From Eubacteriaceae bacterium (lineage in GTDB: Bacteria; Bacillota; Clostridia; Lachnospirales; Lachnospiraceae), in the NCBI GenBank assembly GCA_910574895.1, contig CAJTDQ010000001.1, forward strand, positions 186,001 to 250,000: a stretch of 64,000 nt of DNA, written 5' to 3'. Position 1 is the stretch's first letter; the number at the start of each line of letters is the position of its first letter. Below, piece by piece: positions 1 through 9,384 of this stretch. The notes below the pieces were generated by a model. The model had not been told where the DNA came from. It did no database searches and saw nothing but the letters and a program-made list of their open reading frames with translations. The translations under genes and the position numbers were made by a program.

Positions 1-254
1 TATTTGGTAATCTGTTGAGAGACAGAAAACATTCTCTGGCAATTTATTCGGAAAAGCTAAATGGATTATCTCCTCTGCACAGAATATCAAAAGGATTTGC
101 CTATGTGACAGATGATATGGGAAAACCATTAAATACAGTGGAACAGGTAAATGAAAATGAGCATATCTCGATGATTGTCAGGGATGGTCAGATAAAAGCA
201 AAGATAGATACCATAACAAAAGGAGGTTATCATGGAAGAGAAGAAAACCATTGA
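1..254 (+). CDS. xseA: Exodeoxyribonuclease VII large subunit, C-terminal end (partial)
   Basis: The reading frame is open from the left edge of the window (codons in frame with position 3), so only about the last 84 residues are present. The stretch PLHRISKGFAYV followed by a short beta-rich tail is the conserved C-terminus of exonuclease VII large subunits. Together with XseB the protein forms a nuclease that degrades single-stranded DNA. The identity is supported by the xseB gene that overlaps its 3' end by 23 bases, the usual translational coupling of this pair. The catalytic OB-fold and nuclease core lie outside the window and cannot be checked. Confidence 0.9.
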   Translation, partial: FGNLLRDRKHSLAIYSEKLNGLSPLHRISKGFAYVTDDMGKPLNTVEQVNENEHISMIVRDGQIKAKIDTITKGGYHGREENH

Positions 255-429
255 GCAGAATTTTGAAGAAATAGAAAGTATTATTCAAAATATGCAGGAG
301 GAAGATGTTACACTTGATAAATCTTTTGAATTATATAATAAAGGCTTAAATTTAGTAAAGGACTGCAATGCCCAGATAGATAAGATTGAAAAACAGATAC
401 AAATAATCAATGAGGAACAGTCATGTTAG
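232..429 (+). CDS. xseB: Exodeoxyribonuclease VII small subunit
   Basis: A 65-residue, highly charged, mostly helical protein with the family pattern of an N-terminal FEEIE segment followed by LDKSFELYNKGLNLV and a coiled-coil tail. Length matches XseB (60-80 aa). It binds XseA to make the active single-strand exonuclease. The start ATG at 232 is preceded by a strong AGGAGG at 221-226 that lies inside the xseA coding region. The 3' end overlaps ispA by 7 bases. The xseA-xseB-ispA order is conserved in Firmicutes. Confidence 0.92.
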   Translation: MEEKKTIEQNFEEIESIIQNMQEEDVTLDKSFELYNKGLNLVKDCNAQIDKIEKQIQIINEEQSC

Positions 430-1313
430 AATTTAATAAAGAATTAGACAGTAAAACAAAATATGTAGAAGAAAAGGTGTATAATTTTCTTCCAAAAGAA
501 GAAGGAAAACAGAAAATAATATTAGAGGCAATGAATTATAGTGTAAAAGCCGGTGGGAAGAGGTTAAGACCATTACTGATGCTTGAGACAGCGAAACTTT
601 TTTGTGAGAAGATAGAGAGTATTTTTCCATTTATGGCGGCTATTGAAATGATTCATACCTATTCGCTGGTTCATGATGATTTACCGGCAATGGATAATGA
701 TGAATATAGAAGAGGAAAGAAAACAACTCATGCCAAATATGGTGAAGATTTGGGAATTTTAGCAGGAGACGGATTGTTAAATCTGGCATATGAAGTGATG
801 AGTGATGCAATTATAGAAGAAGACGATTCGACCAAAGCGGCAAAAGCATTTCAGATTATTGCAAAAAAAGCAGGTGTTTTCGGCATGGTAGGTGGACAGA
901 CTGTAGATATTATCAGTGAAGGTAAAGAGATTGATTTGGACACGATCATGTATATCCATAACTTAAAGACCGCTGCATTAATTGAGGCATCTATGATGGC
1001 TGGAGCTGTATTAGGCGGTGCAGACAATGAAGAAATAGGCATTGTGGAGAAGATTGCAAAGAATATAGGTATTGCATTCCAGATTCAGGATGATATTCTG
1101 GATATAACAAGTACAACAGAAGTACTTGGGAAGCCGGTTATGAGTGATGAGAAAAATCATAAAATCACCTATGTATCCATCTGCGGACTTGATAAGTCAA
1201 AGGAAAATGTTGCAAAATATTCAGAAGAGGCAATGAATCTGTTAGATGGACTTCATAGAGAGAATTTGTTCTTAAAACAATTAATTATAAAATTAATCAA
1301 TAGAGAAAAATAA
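423..1313 (+). CDS. ispA: Polyprenyl (geranyl/farnesyl) diphosphate synthase
   Basis: A 296-residue trans-isoprenyl diphosphate synthase that condenses isopentenyl diphosphate with allylic diphosphates, feeding quinone, undecaprenyl and other isoprenoid synthesis. The first aspartate-rich motif is DDLPAMDND at residues 85-93, and the second is DDILD at 223-227. The GGKRLRP substrate-binding motif is at 44-50. Length is standard for IspA. The ATG at 423 overlaps the end of xseB, and dxs follows 17 bases downstream, so two isoprenoid genes are co-transcribed. Chain length (C10, C15 or longer) cannot be fixed from sequence by eye. Confidence 0.93.
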   Translation: MLEFNKELDSKTKYVEEKVYNFLPKEEGKQKIILEAMNYSVKAGGKRLRPLLMLETAKLFCEKIESIFPFMAAIEMIHTYSLVHDDLPAMDNDEYRRGKKTTHAKYGEDLGILAGDGLLNLAYEVMSDAIIEEDDSTKAAKAFQIIAKKAGVFGMVGGQTVDIISEGKEIDLDTIMYIHNLKTAALIEASMMAGAVLGGADNEEIGIVEKIAKNIGIAFQIQDDILDITSTTEVLGKPVMSDEKNHKITYVSICGLDKSKENVAKYSEEAMNLLDGLHRENLFLKQLIIKLINREK

Positions 1314-1330
1314 ATAATTAGAGAGAAACC

Positions 1331-3205
1331 ATGAAGCAGATATTAGATAAGATAAATAAAGAAAACGATATTAAAAATATAGACAGAGCAAAATATCCGG
1401 AACTGGCAGAAGAAATTCGTACATTTTTACTCGAAAAAGTAAGTAAAAATGGCGGACATGCAGCATCGAATCTGGGAATTGTAGAACTGACGATTGCACT
1501 TCACGCAGTTCTGGAATTTCCAAAAGATAAGATTGTCTGGGATGTAGGGCATCAGTCTTATACCCATAAAATTCTCACAGGGCGAAAAGAACAGTTTGAT
1601 AATTTACGCCAACTGGATGGATTAAGCGGATTTCCGAAACGACACGAGAGTCCATGTGACAGCTTTAACACAGGGCACAGTTCTACATCCATATCAGCAG
1701 CTCTAGGTATGGCTATGGCAAATCAGTTGCAGAAAAAGAATGATAAAGTAGTAGCTGTGATTGGCGATGGAGCTTTGACCGGTGGAATGGCATTAGAAGC
1801 ATTGAATAATGTGGCAAGTCTCAAAAGAAATTTTGTTATCATATTAAATGATAATAATATGTCTATTTCTGAAAATGTAGGAAGTATGTCGAATTATTTA
1901 AGTAAACTCCGTGTGGGTGAACATTATAATGACTTTAAAGAAGATGTAGAAACTCATTTGAGTAAAATTCCGAAAATCGGACAGAAACTTGTGAAACGTG
2001 TAAAAAGAACAAAAGATAATTTGAAAAATTTCTTTGTTCCAGGAGGTCTTTTTGACGATTTGGGAATCACATATATTGGACCAATCGATGGACATGATAT
2101 TGATGGAATGATTGATATTTTTGAAAATGCTTTAAAAATAGAACATCCTATTGTGATTCATGTAAAAACTATCAAGGGAAAAGGATATAGTTTCGCAGAG
2201 AATAATCCTGCAAAATTCCATGGGATTGGAAGATTTGATATTGAAACCGGTCAGGAATTAACAGAGAATAATGGACCGAAAGTTATGTCATATACAGATG
2301 TTTTTTCCAGAACATTATTGAAACTGGCAAAAGAAAATAAAAAAATACTTGCAGTTACTGCAGCGATGCCTGATGGGACAGGACTTTCGGCATTTGCGAA
2401 GAGTTATCCGAAAAGATTTTTTGATGTGGGGATTGCAGAGGAGCATGCAGTGACTTTTGCTGCGGGACTTGCAGCCTCAGGCTATAAGCCGGTAGTGTCT
2501 ATTTATTCTTCTTTTTACCAAAGGGCATATGATCAGATTCTTCATGATGTATGTCTGCAGAATCTGCCGGTGATTATGATTGTTGACAGAGCCGGATTAG
2601 TAGGACAGGATGGTGAGACGCATCAGGGTATTTTTGATATTTCCTTCATGTCTGCTATGCCGAATCTTACTATGATAGCACCGAAGGATACAAGAGAACT
2701 GGTGGCAGCAATGCGGTATGCAGTAGATTATGATGGTCCCATTGCGGTAAGATTTCCAAGAGGCAGTGCTTTTGTCAGCAGTAAATGTGATGAGGCGGTT
2801 TTTAAAGCAGGAAAAAGTCCGGTTATTAAACAGGGGAAAGATATCGCAATTATTACCGTTGGAAATATGTTCGAAGAAGCAGAGAAGGCAGTAGAATTAT
2901 TGGAAAAAGAAAGCGTTTATCCAACAGTAATAGATGCCAGATGTATTAAGCCGCTGGATGAACAGATGATTGAAAATACAGCGAGAGAACATAGAGCGAT
3001 AGTTGTTGTAGAAGAAGCGATAAAGAAAGGCGGCTATGGCGAGGCAGTTGCAACATATGTGCATGAAAGAAAGTTAAATACGACAGTTCATATTATGGCA
3101 ATTGATGATAAATTTGTAGAACAGGGAAAAGTCTCTGAATTAAGGGAACGACTGGGATTAAATCATAGAAAAATATACGAAAAGGTATTAGAATTAACAA
3201 AATGA
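1331..3205 (+). CDS. dxs: 1-deoxy-D-xylulose-5-phosphate synthase
   Basis: A 624-residue thiamine-diphosphate enzyme making 1-deoxy-xylulose 5-phosphate from pyruvate and glyceraldehyde 3-phosphate, the first step of the MEP isoprenoid pathway. The TPP/Mg motif GDGALTGGMALEALN lies near residues 147-161. The middle transketolase domain carries VDRAGLVGQDGETHQG, and the C-terminal transketolase domain ends the protein. Length is typical. The stop overlaps the tlyA start by 4 bases (ATGA), so translation is coupled. ispA lies upstream and ispH, the last MEP step, is at 48527, showing that the organism uses the MEP route. Confidence 0.97.
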   Translation: MKQILDKINKENDIKNIDRAKYPELAEEIRTFLLEKVSKNGGHAASNLGIVELTIALHAVLEFPKDKIVWDVGHQSYTHKILTGRKEQFDNLRQLDGLSGFPKRHESPCDSFNTGHSSTSISAALGMAMANQLQKKNDKVVAVIGDGALTGGMALEALNNVASLKRNFVIILNDNNMSISENVGSMSNYLSKLRVGEHYNDFKEDVETHLSKIPKIGQKLVKRVKRTKDNLKNFFVPGGLFDDLGITYIGPIDGHDIDGMIDIFENALKIEHPIVIHVKTIKGKGYSFAENNPAKFHGIGRFDIETGQELTENNGPKVMSYTDVFSRTLLKLAKENKKILAVTAAMPDGTGLSAFAKSYPKRFFDVGIAEEHAVTFAAGLAASGYKPVVSIYSSFYQRAYDQILHDVCLQNLPVIMIVDRAGLVGQDGETHQGIFDISFMSAMPNLTMIAPKDTRELVAAMRYAVDYDGPIAVRFPRGSAFVSSKCDEAVFKAGKSPVIKQGKDIAIITVGNMFEEAEKAVELLEKESVYPTVIDARCIKPLDEQMIENTAREHRAIVVVEEAIKKGGYGEAVATYVHERKLNTTVHIMAIDDKFVEQGKVSELRERLGLNHRKIYEKVLELTK

Positions 3206-4011
3206 AAGAAAGATTAGATGTATTACTTGTAAAAAGAGGACTTGCACCATCCAGAGAGAAGGCGAAAACAATCATTATGAGCGGAATTGTTTTTGTAGAT
3301 AATCAGAGAGAGGATAAAGCGGGTACTTTCTTTGATGAAAAAGTAAATATAGAAGTAAGAGGAAAAACGTTGAAATATGTCAGCCGTGGCGGTTTGAAAC
3401 TGGAAAAAGCAATGGACAGTTTTGGCGTAGAATTAAAAGAAAAAATATGTATGGATGTTGGTGCATCCACAGGTGGATTTACGGATTGTATGCTGCAAAA
3501 TGGGGCAGTTAAAGTATATTCTGTAGATGTGGGACATGGGCAGCTGGCATGGAAACTGCTGCAGGATGAGAGAGTTGTCTGTATGGACAGGACGAATATC
3601 CGTTACGTGACAAAAGAGGATATTGATGATGTAATTGCTTTTGCATCAATTGATGTGTCTTTTATATCTCTTACGAAGGTGTTACTTCCTGTTAAAAATT
3701 TATTGGCAGAGGATGGACAGATTGTCTGCCTGATTAAGCCACAGTTTGAGGCGGGCAGGGAAAATGTAGGTAAAAAAGGCGTTGTAAGAGATAAAAATGT
3801 TCATAAACAGGTTATTGAGATGGTAATGGAATTTGCAAAAAGCATTGGATTTGATATTCTGAATCTGGATTTTTCTCCGGTAAAAGGACCGGAAGGAAAT
3901 ATCGAATATTTATTATATTTACAAAATACCATAAAAAGTGAAGGCGAAGATTTAGCAGAGATATCAGCTGAATGTGTTGTTGAAAATTCTCATTTAACAT
4001 TGGATAAATAG
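3202..4011 (+). CDS. tlyA: TlyA family rRNA methyltransferase (S4 plus FtsJ-like domain)
   Basis: A 269-residue protein with an N-terminal S4 RNA-binding domain (about residues 4-65) and a Rossmann-fold FtsJ-like methyltransferase domain with the SAM motif DVGASTGGFTD around residues 85-95. TlyA-type enzymes 2'-O-methylate cytidines in rRNA in actinobacteria, where loss gives capreomycin resistance. In Firmicutes the homologue (YqxC) is conserved between dxs and nadK/argR, exactly as here, but its substrate is less certain. The ATG overlaps the dxs stop. A short acidic C-terminal extension follows the methyltransferase domain. Confidence 0.9.
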   Translation: MKERLDVLLVKRGLAPSREKAKTIIMSGIVFVDNQREDKAGTFFDEKVNIEVRGKTLKYVSRGGLKLEKAMDSFGVELKEKICMDVGASTGGFTDCMLQNGAVKVYSVDVGHGQLAWKLLQDERVVCMDRTNIRYVTKEDIDDVIAFASIDVSFISLTKVLLPVKNLLAEDGQIVCLIKPQFEAGRENVGKKGVVRDKNVHKQVIEMVMEFAKSIGFDILNLDFSPVKGPEGNIEYLLYLQNTIKSEGEDLAEISAECVVENSHLTLDK

Positions 4012-4020
4012 AGGTAGAAT

Positions 4021-4875
4021 ATGAAAAAATTTTGTGTGGTTACAAACAGTTATAAGGATAAGCAGTTAAAAATAGCGCATGTAATTTCAGACTACATTTA
4101 TGCCCATGGTGGAACATGTATGATCATTGATAATGTTGATGAAGAAACTGGTGATTTTAAGATTTTGTCTGTGGATGAAGTGCCTGAAGGTACAGAATGT
4201 GTAATCAGTATTGGCGGAGACGGTACTCTATTACATGCCGCAAAGGATTTGAATGATTTAGATGCAGTTTTTGTAGGTGTCAATAAAGGAACGCTTGGAT
4301 TTCTGGCAGAGATATCTCCGGACGAAATAAGTTCTTCTCTGGACAAACTTTTAAATAATCAGTTTCATATTGAATCGAGAATGATGTTACAGGGAGATGT
4401 AAGAAGAGATAATAAGGTGGTATATTCATCGGTAGTCTTAAATGATATTGTGATACATAGAGGAGATGAACTGGCAATTACTGATTATGATGTTTTTGTC
4501 AATGGAGATATGCTTGGAACATATCAGGCGGACGGAGTTATTTTATCTACCCCTACAGGTTCAACAGCATATAATTTGTCAGCAGGAGGTCCCGTGGCGA
4601 GACCCGATTCACATATGATTATGTTAACACCAATCTGTCCTCATACATTAGGGAACAGAAGTATTATTTTTTCAAGAAATGACAAAATAGAAGTAAGAAT
4701 CGGGCAGTGCAGGACACCGAATGAAGAACGCAGAAAGGCTGCTTTTGACGGAGATGGTATATTTAATATTATTTCAGGAGATGTAATCTGTATTTGTGAG
4801 GCAGAAAAGGCAACAAAGATAGCAAAGATAGATGAAGGAAGTTTCCTGCAGGCAATAAAAGACAAACTGAATTAA
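4021..4875 (+). CDS. nadK: NAD kinase
   Basis: A 284-residue ATP/polyphosphate-NAD kinase producing NADP. The diagnostic GGDGT motif sits at residues 65-69, and the second conserved segment STPTGSTAYNLSAGGP is near residue 180. Length is usual for the family. It follows tlyA by 9 bases and precedes argR by 11 bases in the xseA-recN operon, a context conserved in Clostridia and Bacilli. No anomaly is seen. Confidence 0.96.
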   Translation: MKKFCVVTNSYKDKQLKIAHVISDYIYAHGGTCMIIDNVDEETGDFKILSVDEVPEGTECVISIGGDGTLLHAAKDLNDLDAVFVGVNKGTLGFLAEISPDEISSSLDKLLNNQFHIESRMMLQGDVRRDNKVVYSSVVLNDIVIHRGDELAITDYDVFVNGDMLGTYQADGVILSTPTGSTAYNLSAGGPVARPDSHMIMLTPICPHTLGNRSIIFSRNDKIEVRIGQCRTPNEERRKAAFDGDGIFNIISGDVICICEAEKATKIAKIDEGSFLQAIKDKLN

Positions 4876-4886
4876 ACGGAGAATTT

Positions 4887-5336
4887 ATGAAAGCAAAAAG
4901 ACAGAGAAAAATAATAGAGTTAATATCAGAATATCAGATAGAAACGCAGGAAGAACTTGCAAAAATGCTGATAGACAGTGGGTTTCGTGTGACGCAGGCA
5001 ACTGTTTCAAGAGATATCCGGGAATTGAACCTGTTAAAAACAGCTACAGGAAGTGGCGGACAAAAATATGTTGTACCGACTACTACGACAATTACAAATG
5101 ACAGCAAGTATATGCGTGTATTAAATGATGGTATTTTATCGATGCAGTGTGCTGAGAATATGCTTGTGATTAAAACCGTATCAGGTATGGCAATGGCAGT
5201 AGGTGCAGCTGTTGATGCTATGAATATAAAAGAAATAATTGGTTGTATTGCAGGTGATGATACAATTATGTGTGTAATAACAAATGCAAAGGATGCTGTC
5301 AAAGTAAAAGAAATAATAGGCGGCATTATTGCTTAA
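4887..5336 (+). CDS. argR: Arginine repressor
   Basis: A 149-residue transcription factor of the ArgR/AhrC family. The N-terminal winged helix-turn-helix (about residues 1-70) includes VTQATVSRDIRELNLLK. The C-terminal domain (about 80-149), which forms the hexamer and binds arginine, ends in IAGDDTIMCVITNAKDAVKVKEII, where the GDD-type acidic residues contact arginine. It controls arginine biosynthesis and catabolism. No arg operon lies in this window, so the position before recN is the conserved argR-recN synteny rather than local regulation. Confidence 0.95.
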   Translation: MKAKRQRKIIELISEYQIETQEELAKMLIDSGFRVTQATVSRDIRELNLLKTATGSGGQKYVVPTTTTITNDSKYMRVLNDGILSMQCAENMLVIKTVSGMAMAVGAAVDAMNIKEIIGCIAGDDTIMCVITNAKDAVKVKEIIGGIIA

Positions 5337-5375
5337 AAAGGGACAAAACGGAGAGAAGCACAAGAAGGAGGAAAT

Positions 5376-7064
5376 ATGTTAATTAATCTGCATGTAAAGA
5401 ATCTTGCATTAATTGAGGAAGTAGACGTGGATTTTACCAATGGTCTTATTGTGCTGACGGGTGAAACAGGAGCGGGAAAGTCGTTAATATTAGGCTCTGT
5501 AAATATTGCGCTTGGTAATAAAGTTTCAAAAGATGTAATTAGAACAGGAGCAGATTTTTCTATTGTTGAACTTACATTTTTAGTAAATGATGAAATTATT
5601 GAAAAAATAAAAAATATGGATATTTTTGTTGGAGAAGACAATACTGTTACTGTAACCAGAAAAATATCAGAAAGCAGAAGTGTATCAAAAATTAACGGTG
5701 AAACAGTTAACATTAATACATTAAAACAAATTATGGGAATGTTGATTGACATTTATGGACAGCATGACCATCAATCACTTCTTTATCCCGGAAAGCATTT
5801 AGAAATTCTGGATAATTTTGCAAAAGAAGAAATTAGGGAAGATAAAGAAGAATTAAAAGAACTTTATAGAAGTTATTCTGAGCTTAAGAAAAGATTAGAA
5901 AATTATGATATGGATGAATCAAAGCGTGCCAGAGAAATAGAATTTGCACAATATGAAGTAGATGAAATTAATCTGGCAGATTTAAAGAATGAGGAAGATA
6001 TCAGGCTGGAAGAAACTTTTAAAAAATTGTCAAACAGTCAGGAAATATCTTTGGGGATGGCAGAGGTATACGGTTATCTGAATTATGAGACTGATTTTGG
6101 TGCAGGGAATCTTATCGGACGTGCAGTTTCAGCAATGAATGGTATTAAGAGCATGGATGAAAATATAGAAGAGTTTCAGAATATGCTTTATGATATTGAT
6201 ACTATTTGCAGGGATTTGACGAAACAGCTGGAAGACTATAACAACAGTCTCGAATTTGATCCGGCTTATGCAAAAGAAGTGGAGGACAGATTAGATACAA
6301 TTAATCATTTAAAATTAAAATATGGAAGAACAATAGAGGATGTATTAGATTATCGGGATAACAAACAAATTTATTTAGATCAATTAAATAATTATCAGGA
6401 TGAAATTGAAAAAATAAATCAAAAAATAAATGAATACGAAAATAAAATGAGAGTTGTTAGTGAACAATTAACAGCCAAACGAAGAAAAGCTGCAATAGAA
6501 TTGGAAAAACTCGTAACAGATGCATTAGTTGATTTGAATTTTATATCTGTAGAATTCAGAATAGAAATCAAACAAAAAGAGCATCTTACAGATGAGGGAA
6601 CAGATTATGTGGAATTTATGATATCTACAAATCCGGGAGAACCGTTAAAGCCACTGGCTAAGGTTGCTTCAGGGGGTGAACTTTCCAGAATTATGTTGGC
6701 AATTAAGTCAATACTGGCAACGGAGGATGAAATTGAAACGCTGATATTTGATGAGATTGATACAGGAATCAGTGGAAAAACAGCAAGTATGGTTGCTGAA
6801 AAATTGGCAAGAATCAGTAAAAATCATCAGGTGCTGTGTATTTCACATCTGGCACAGATTGCTGCTATGGCAGATAATCATTATCTGATACAAAAAAAAT
6901 CGGAAAATGATGTCACGACTACTAATATTTATCAGCTGGGAAGAAATGAATCTATTGAGGAACTTGTTAGAATTAATGGAGATGGTACAATAACAAGCGC
7001 AGCAATTTCTCATGCAATGGAAATGAAAGATATGGCAGATAGAACAAAAAGTAACTTGGTTTAA
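5376..7064 (+). CDS. recN: DNA repair protein RecN
   Basis: A 562-residue SMC-like ATPase acting in double-strand break repair. The Walker A motif GETGAGKS is at residues 29-36. A long coiled-coil region fills the middle. The C-terminal half carries the signature LASGGELSR-type segment (KVASGGELSRIMLA) and the Walker B motif LIFDEIDTGISG. Length is standard. It is preceded by an AAGGAGG site at 5364-5370 and ends the operon, followed directly by a rho-independent terminator. No SOS box was seen in front of it, since it is internal to the operon. Confidence 0.96.
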   Translation: MLINLHVKNLALIEEVDVDFTNGLIVLTGETGAGKSLILGSVNIALGNKVSKDVIRTGADFSIVELTFLVNDEIIEKIKNMDIFVGEDNTVTVTRKISESRSVSKINGETVNINTLKQIMGMLIDIYGQHDHQSLLYPGKHLEILDNFAKEEIREDKEELKELYRSYSELKKRLENYDMDESKRAREIEFAQYEVDEINLADLKNEEDIRLEETFKKLSNSQEISLGMAEVYGYLNYETDFGAGNLIGRAVSAMNGIKSMDENIEEFQNMLYDIDTICRDLTKQLEDYNNSLEFDPAYAKEVEDRLDTINHLKLKYGRTIEDVLDYRDNKQIYLDQLNNYQDEIEKINQKINEYENKMRVVSEQLTAKRRKAAIELEKLVTDALVDLNFISVEFRIEIKQKEHLTDEGTDYVEFMISTNPGEPLKPLAKVASGGELSRIMLAIKSILATEDEIETLIFDEIDTGISGKTASMVAEKLARISKNHQVLCISHLAQIAAMADNHYLIQKKSENDVTTTNIYQLGRNESIEELVRINGDGTITSAAISHAMEMKDMADRTKSNLV

Positions 7065-7085
7065 ACAATTGTTTTTTGGAATATT

Positions 7086-7118
7086 AAGAAGGAGGTCAAA
7101 AGTCTTCCTTCTTTTTTA
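7086..7118 (+). terminator. Rho-independent terminator after recN
   Basis: The arms AAGAAGGA (7086-7093) and TCCTTCTT (7106-7113) pair and are followed by a T run to about 7117. It lies 21 bases after the recN stop and closes the xseA-recN operon before spoIVB. Confidence 0.85.
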
Positions 7119-7173
7119 TTTGTAATAAATGAAAAAGAAATTAATAAAATATATTTGATGGGGGTATAGAAAA

Positions 7174-8391
7174 ATGAGAAGAATTTATAAAAAGTGTTTA
7201 ATTGCATCCATATTAATGGCATTGTTAGTAATTATCGTATCAGGTATTTTATATGTAAATAATCATCTGCCGAATACGATATTTGTAAATTCAAATCAGG
7301 TTACAAAATATGATTTTTCTATCCCGGTTTCATTAGAAGTCAGTAATAAAAAAAATATCAATCTTTCCGGAAAAAATAATATTTATTCAGGAGAGAAAGG
7401 GGATTATGAAGGACAGTATAAATTGTTCGGTATTATTGCATTAAAAGATGCAAAGGTAAAAGTAATTGATAAGACATATGTTTATCCTATGGGATTGCCA
7501 ATAGGGTTATATTTAAAGACACAGGGAGTTATGATTATAGAACCGGGAAGCATTCAAAATAAAAAAGGAGAAGAGGTATCTCCGGCTGAAGGAAAAGTAT
7601 TTGCAGGTGAATATATCGTAAAATTTAATGATATAAGAATCAGTAATAAAGCCCAGTTATTATATCTGATCAGTCAAAATAAAAGTAAAGAGGTGTCCCT
7701 GACGATTAAATCAGAGGTCGGAATCAGAACGACTGTAATAAAGCCCGTAAAAGCAAAAAACGGAGAATATATGTTAGGAATATGGGTAAGGGATGATTCT
7801 CAGGGGATTGGAAGCATGTCATTTATTTATGAGGACAGATATTATGCATTAGGACATGGTATTAGTGATATTGATACCGGAAAATTATTATCATCCCATG
7901 AAGGAACTATTTATAATGCTAATATATGGGGTGTAAAAAAGGGAAAAAAGGGTGTTCCAGGAGGATTATGCGGAAGTATTGAATATAATAACGACAATAT
8001 TATTGGCAGCATAGAGTCTAATAATAATTGTGGAATTAACGGAAAAATAGATAAACCTGTATATAAAAGATATAAAATTAATAAAATGGAGATGGCACTT
8101 AAGAATGAAATAAAAAAAGGAGCAGCCCAGATTCAGTTTATAGTAAATGACAAAGTAAACAGATATGACATAGAGATTATGGAAATCAATAAAAATAATA
8201 AGGAAAAAAATATGGTAATAAAAATTGTTGATAAGGATCTCTTAAGCAAAACAAATGGAATTGTACAGGGAATGAGTGGATGTCCTATAATTCAGAATAA
8301 TAAAGTAATTGGTGCAGTAACACATGTTATGGTGAATGACCCTGCCAGAGGTTATGGGATTTTTGCAGAAAACATGATTTTAGGATATTAA
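7174..8391 (+). CDS. spoIVB: SpoIVB peptidase (S55 family, PDZ domain)
   Basis: A 405-residue sporulation serine protease. In endospore formers SpoIVB is secreted from the forespore and cleaves SpoIVFA, which triggers pro-sigma-K processing. One N-terminal membrane segment (about residues 8-28) is followed by a PDZ-like region (about 95-200) and the S55 peptidase domain. The catalytic-type His is in YALGHGISD and the nucleophile Ser is in VQGMSGCPIIQNNKVIGAVTH. Length is typical. Position downstream of recN and upstream of spo0A is the conserved clostridial and bacillar order, although an FHA gene lies between here. Confidence 0.95.
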   Translation: MRRIYKKCLIASILMALLVIIVSGILYVNNHLPNTIFVNSNQVTKYDFSIPVSLEVSNKKNINLSGKNNIYSGEKGDYEGQYKLFGIIALKDAKVKVIDKTYVYPMGLPIGLYLKTQGVMIIEPGSIQNKKGEEVSPAEGKVFAGEYIVKFNDIRISNKAQLLYLISQNKSKEVSLTIKSEVGIRTTVIKPVKAKNGEYMLGIWVRDDSQGIGSMSFIYEDRYYALGHGISDIDTGKLLSSHEGTIYNANIWGVKKGKKGVPGGLCGSIEYNNDNIIGSIESNNNCGINGKIDKPVYKRYKINKMEMALKNEIKKGAAQIQFIVNDKVNRYDIEIMEINKNNKEKNMVIKIVDKDLLSKTNGIVQGMSGCPIIQNNKVIGAVTHVMVNDPARGYGIFAENMILGY

Positions 8392-8417
8392 TTTTTTATA
8401 GATTTTATATGTAATTT

Positions 8418-8438
8418 CGTCGAAATATGTAGTATAAT
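8418..8438 (+). promoter_or_regulatory. Possible promoter with 0A-box-like CGTCGAA
   Basis: TATAAT at 8433-8438 is preceded by a TG-containing extended region (TGTAG). Upstream, CGTCGAA at 8418-8424 matches the Spo0A box TGTCGAA at six of seven positions. It sits between spoIVB and the FHA gene. The -35 region is weak, so this is a tentative call. Confidence 0.4.
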
Positions 8439-8497
8439 GTTATTATTACGAATACAGACGATAATTGCAGCAATGCAGAAAGGTTTGGGATAAAGTT

Positions 8498-9247
8498 ATG
8501 GCAAAGAATAATATGGAAATAGTGTATCAGATTGAAGATATGATAAAAAAATATAATAAAAAACCTGAAAAGAAAATCAGAAAAAAAGATATCGTTGATA
8601 TGTTACAGAAGGCAGACATTATTTTAGCGATGCGTACAGGATTTGATGAGGCAGAGATTTTCGGCGAAATTATAGAAGGAGTTTCTTTGAAACCTGATAT
8701 TGTAAAGGATGGAGGAAGAGCCAGATTATTGCCGGTTTTCACATCCTATGAACAGATTCCAAGAGATTATATGGACAGTTTTTCTTTTATAAAAGTACCT
8801 GCATCATATGCATATACTTTTATGAATGACTGCGATGATTTGAACGGAATGGTTTTGAATCCTTTTACAGAGTATAATTTAGAATTAAGAAAGAAACGGA
8901 CAGCACCAAAGTCACAGGTTTCCGCCACAAAACATTATAAAAAAGATGTGGCAGATACTGAACCTGAGGCAATGATTATTTATAATAACAAAAAGTATCC
9001 AATTAAAAAGACACCTTTTACAATAGGCAGGGAGAATGCAAGTATTGATATACCGGAGACTTACATATCAAAGATACATGTAGTAATCTCCTGTAAGGAT
9101 GGAAAGTATCGTATTGCAGACTATGATTCCACCAATGGTACAAGGATAAATGGCACTCAGTTAAGACCAAAGGTCTATTATGAACTAAGAGACGGATATC
9201 GGATTGAGCTTGCCGAAAAAGAGGAAATGGTTGTTTATATTAATTAA
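8498..9247 (+). CDS. FHA domain-containing protein
   Basis: About 249 residues from ATG 8498. An in-frame TTG at 8465 could extend it by 11 residues, and neither start has a strong Shine-Dalgarno sequence. The C-terminal part (about residues 165-245) is a forkhead-associated domain with the classical motifs TIGRENASIDI, SKIHVVIS and DYDSTNGTRING, which bind phosphothreonine peptides. The N-terminal 150 residues form an unrecognised domain. No transmembrane segment is evident. The gene lies between spoIVB and spo0A, which are normally neighbours, suggesting a link to Ser/Thr phosphorylation signalling around sporulation entry; that link is inference. Confidence 0.85.
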   Translation: MAKNNMEIVYQIEDMIKKYNKKPEKKIRKKDIVDMLQKADIILAMRTGFDEAEIFGEIIEGVSLKPDIVKDGGRARLLPVFTSYEQIPRDYMDSFSFIKVPASYAYTFMNDCDDLNGMVLNPFTEYNLELRKKRTAPKSQVSATKHYKKDVADTEPEAMIIYNNKKYPIKKTPFTIGRENASIDIPETYISKIHVVISCKDGKYRIADYDSTNGTRINGTQLRPKVYYELRDGYRIELAEKEEMVVYIN

Positions 9248-9349
9248 AAAAGATATTGACTTATTTTTCTATATTTCGACTTATATTTTTTCGATTCATG
9301 AGGTAAATAAAGCTTTTATGTAAAATGAATTTTTATATGTAAACCTGTT

Positions 9350-9356
9350 TGTCGAA
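9350..9356 (+). promoter_or_regulatory. Spo0A box upstream of spo0A
   Basis: TGTCGAA, a perfect 0A box, within the longer TTTGTCGAAAA. It lies about 30 bases upstream of the predicted -35 of the spo0A promoter and about 65-70 bases from the predicted start of transcription. A second weaker match, TTCGACT, is at 9275-9281 in the opposite orientation. It is consistent with autoregulation of spo0A, which is known in Bacillus. Confidence 0.65.
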
Positions 9357-9384
9357 AAATGGTGTTTTATGCGATTTGTTTAAG

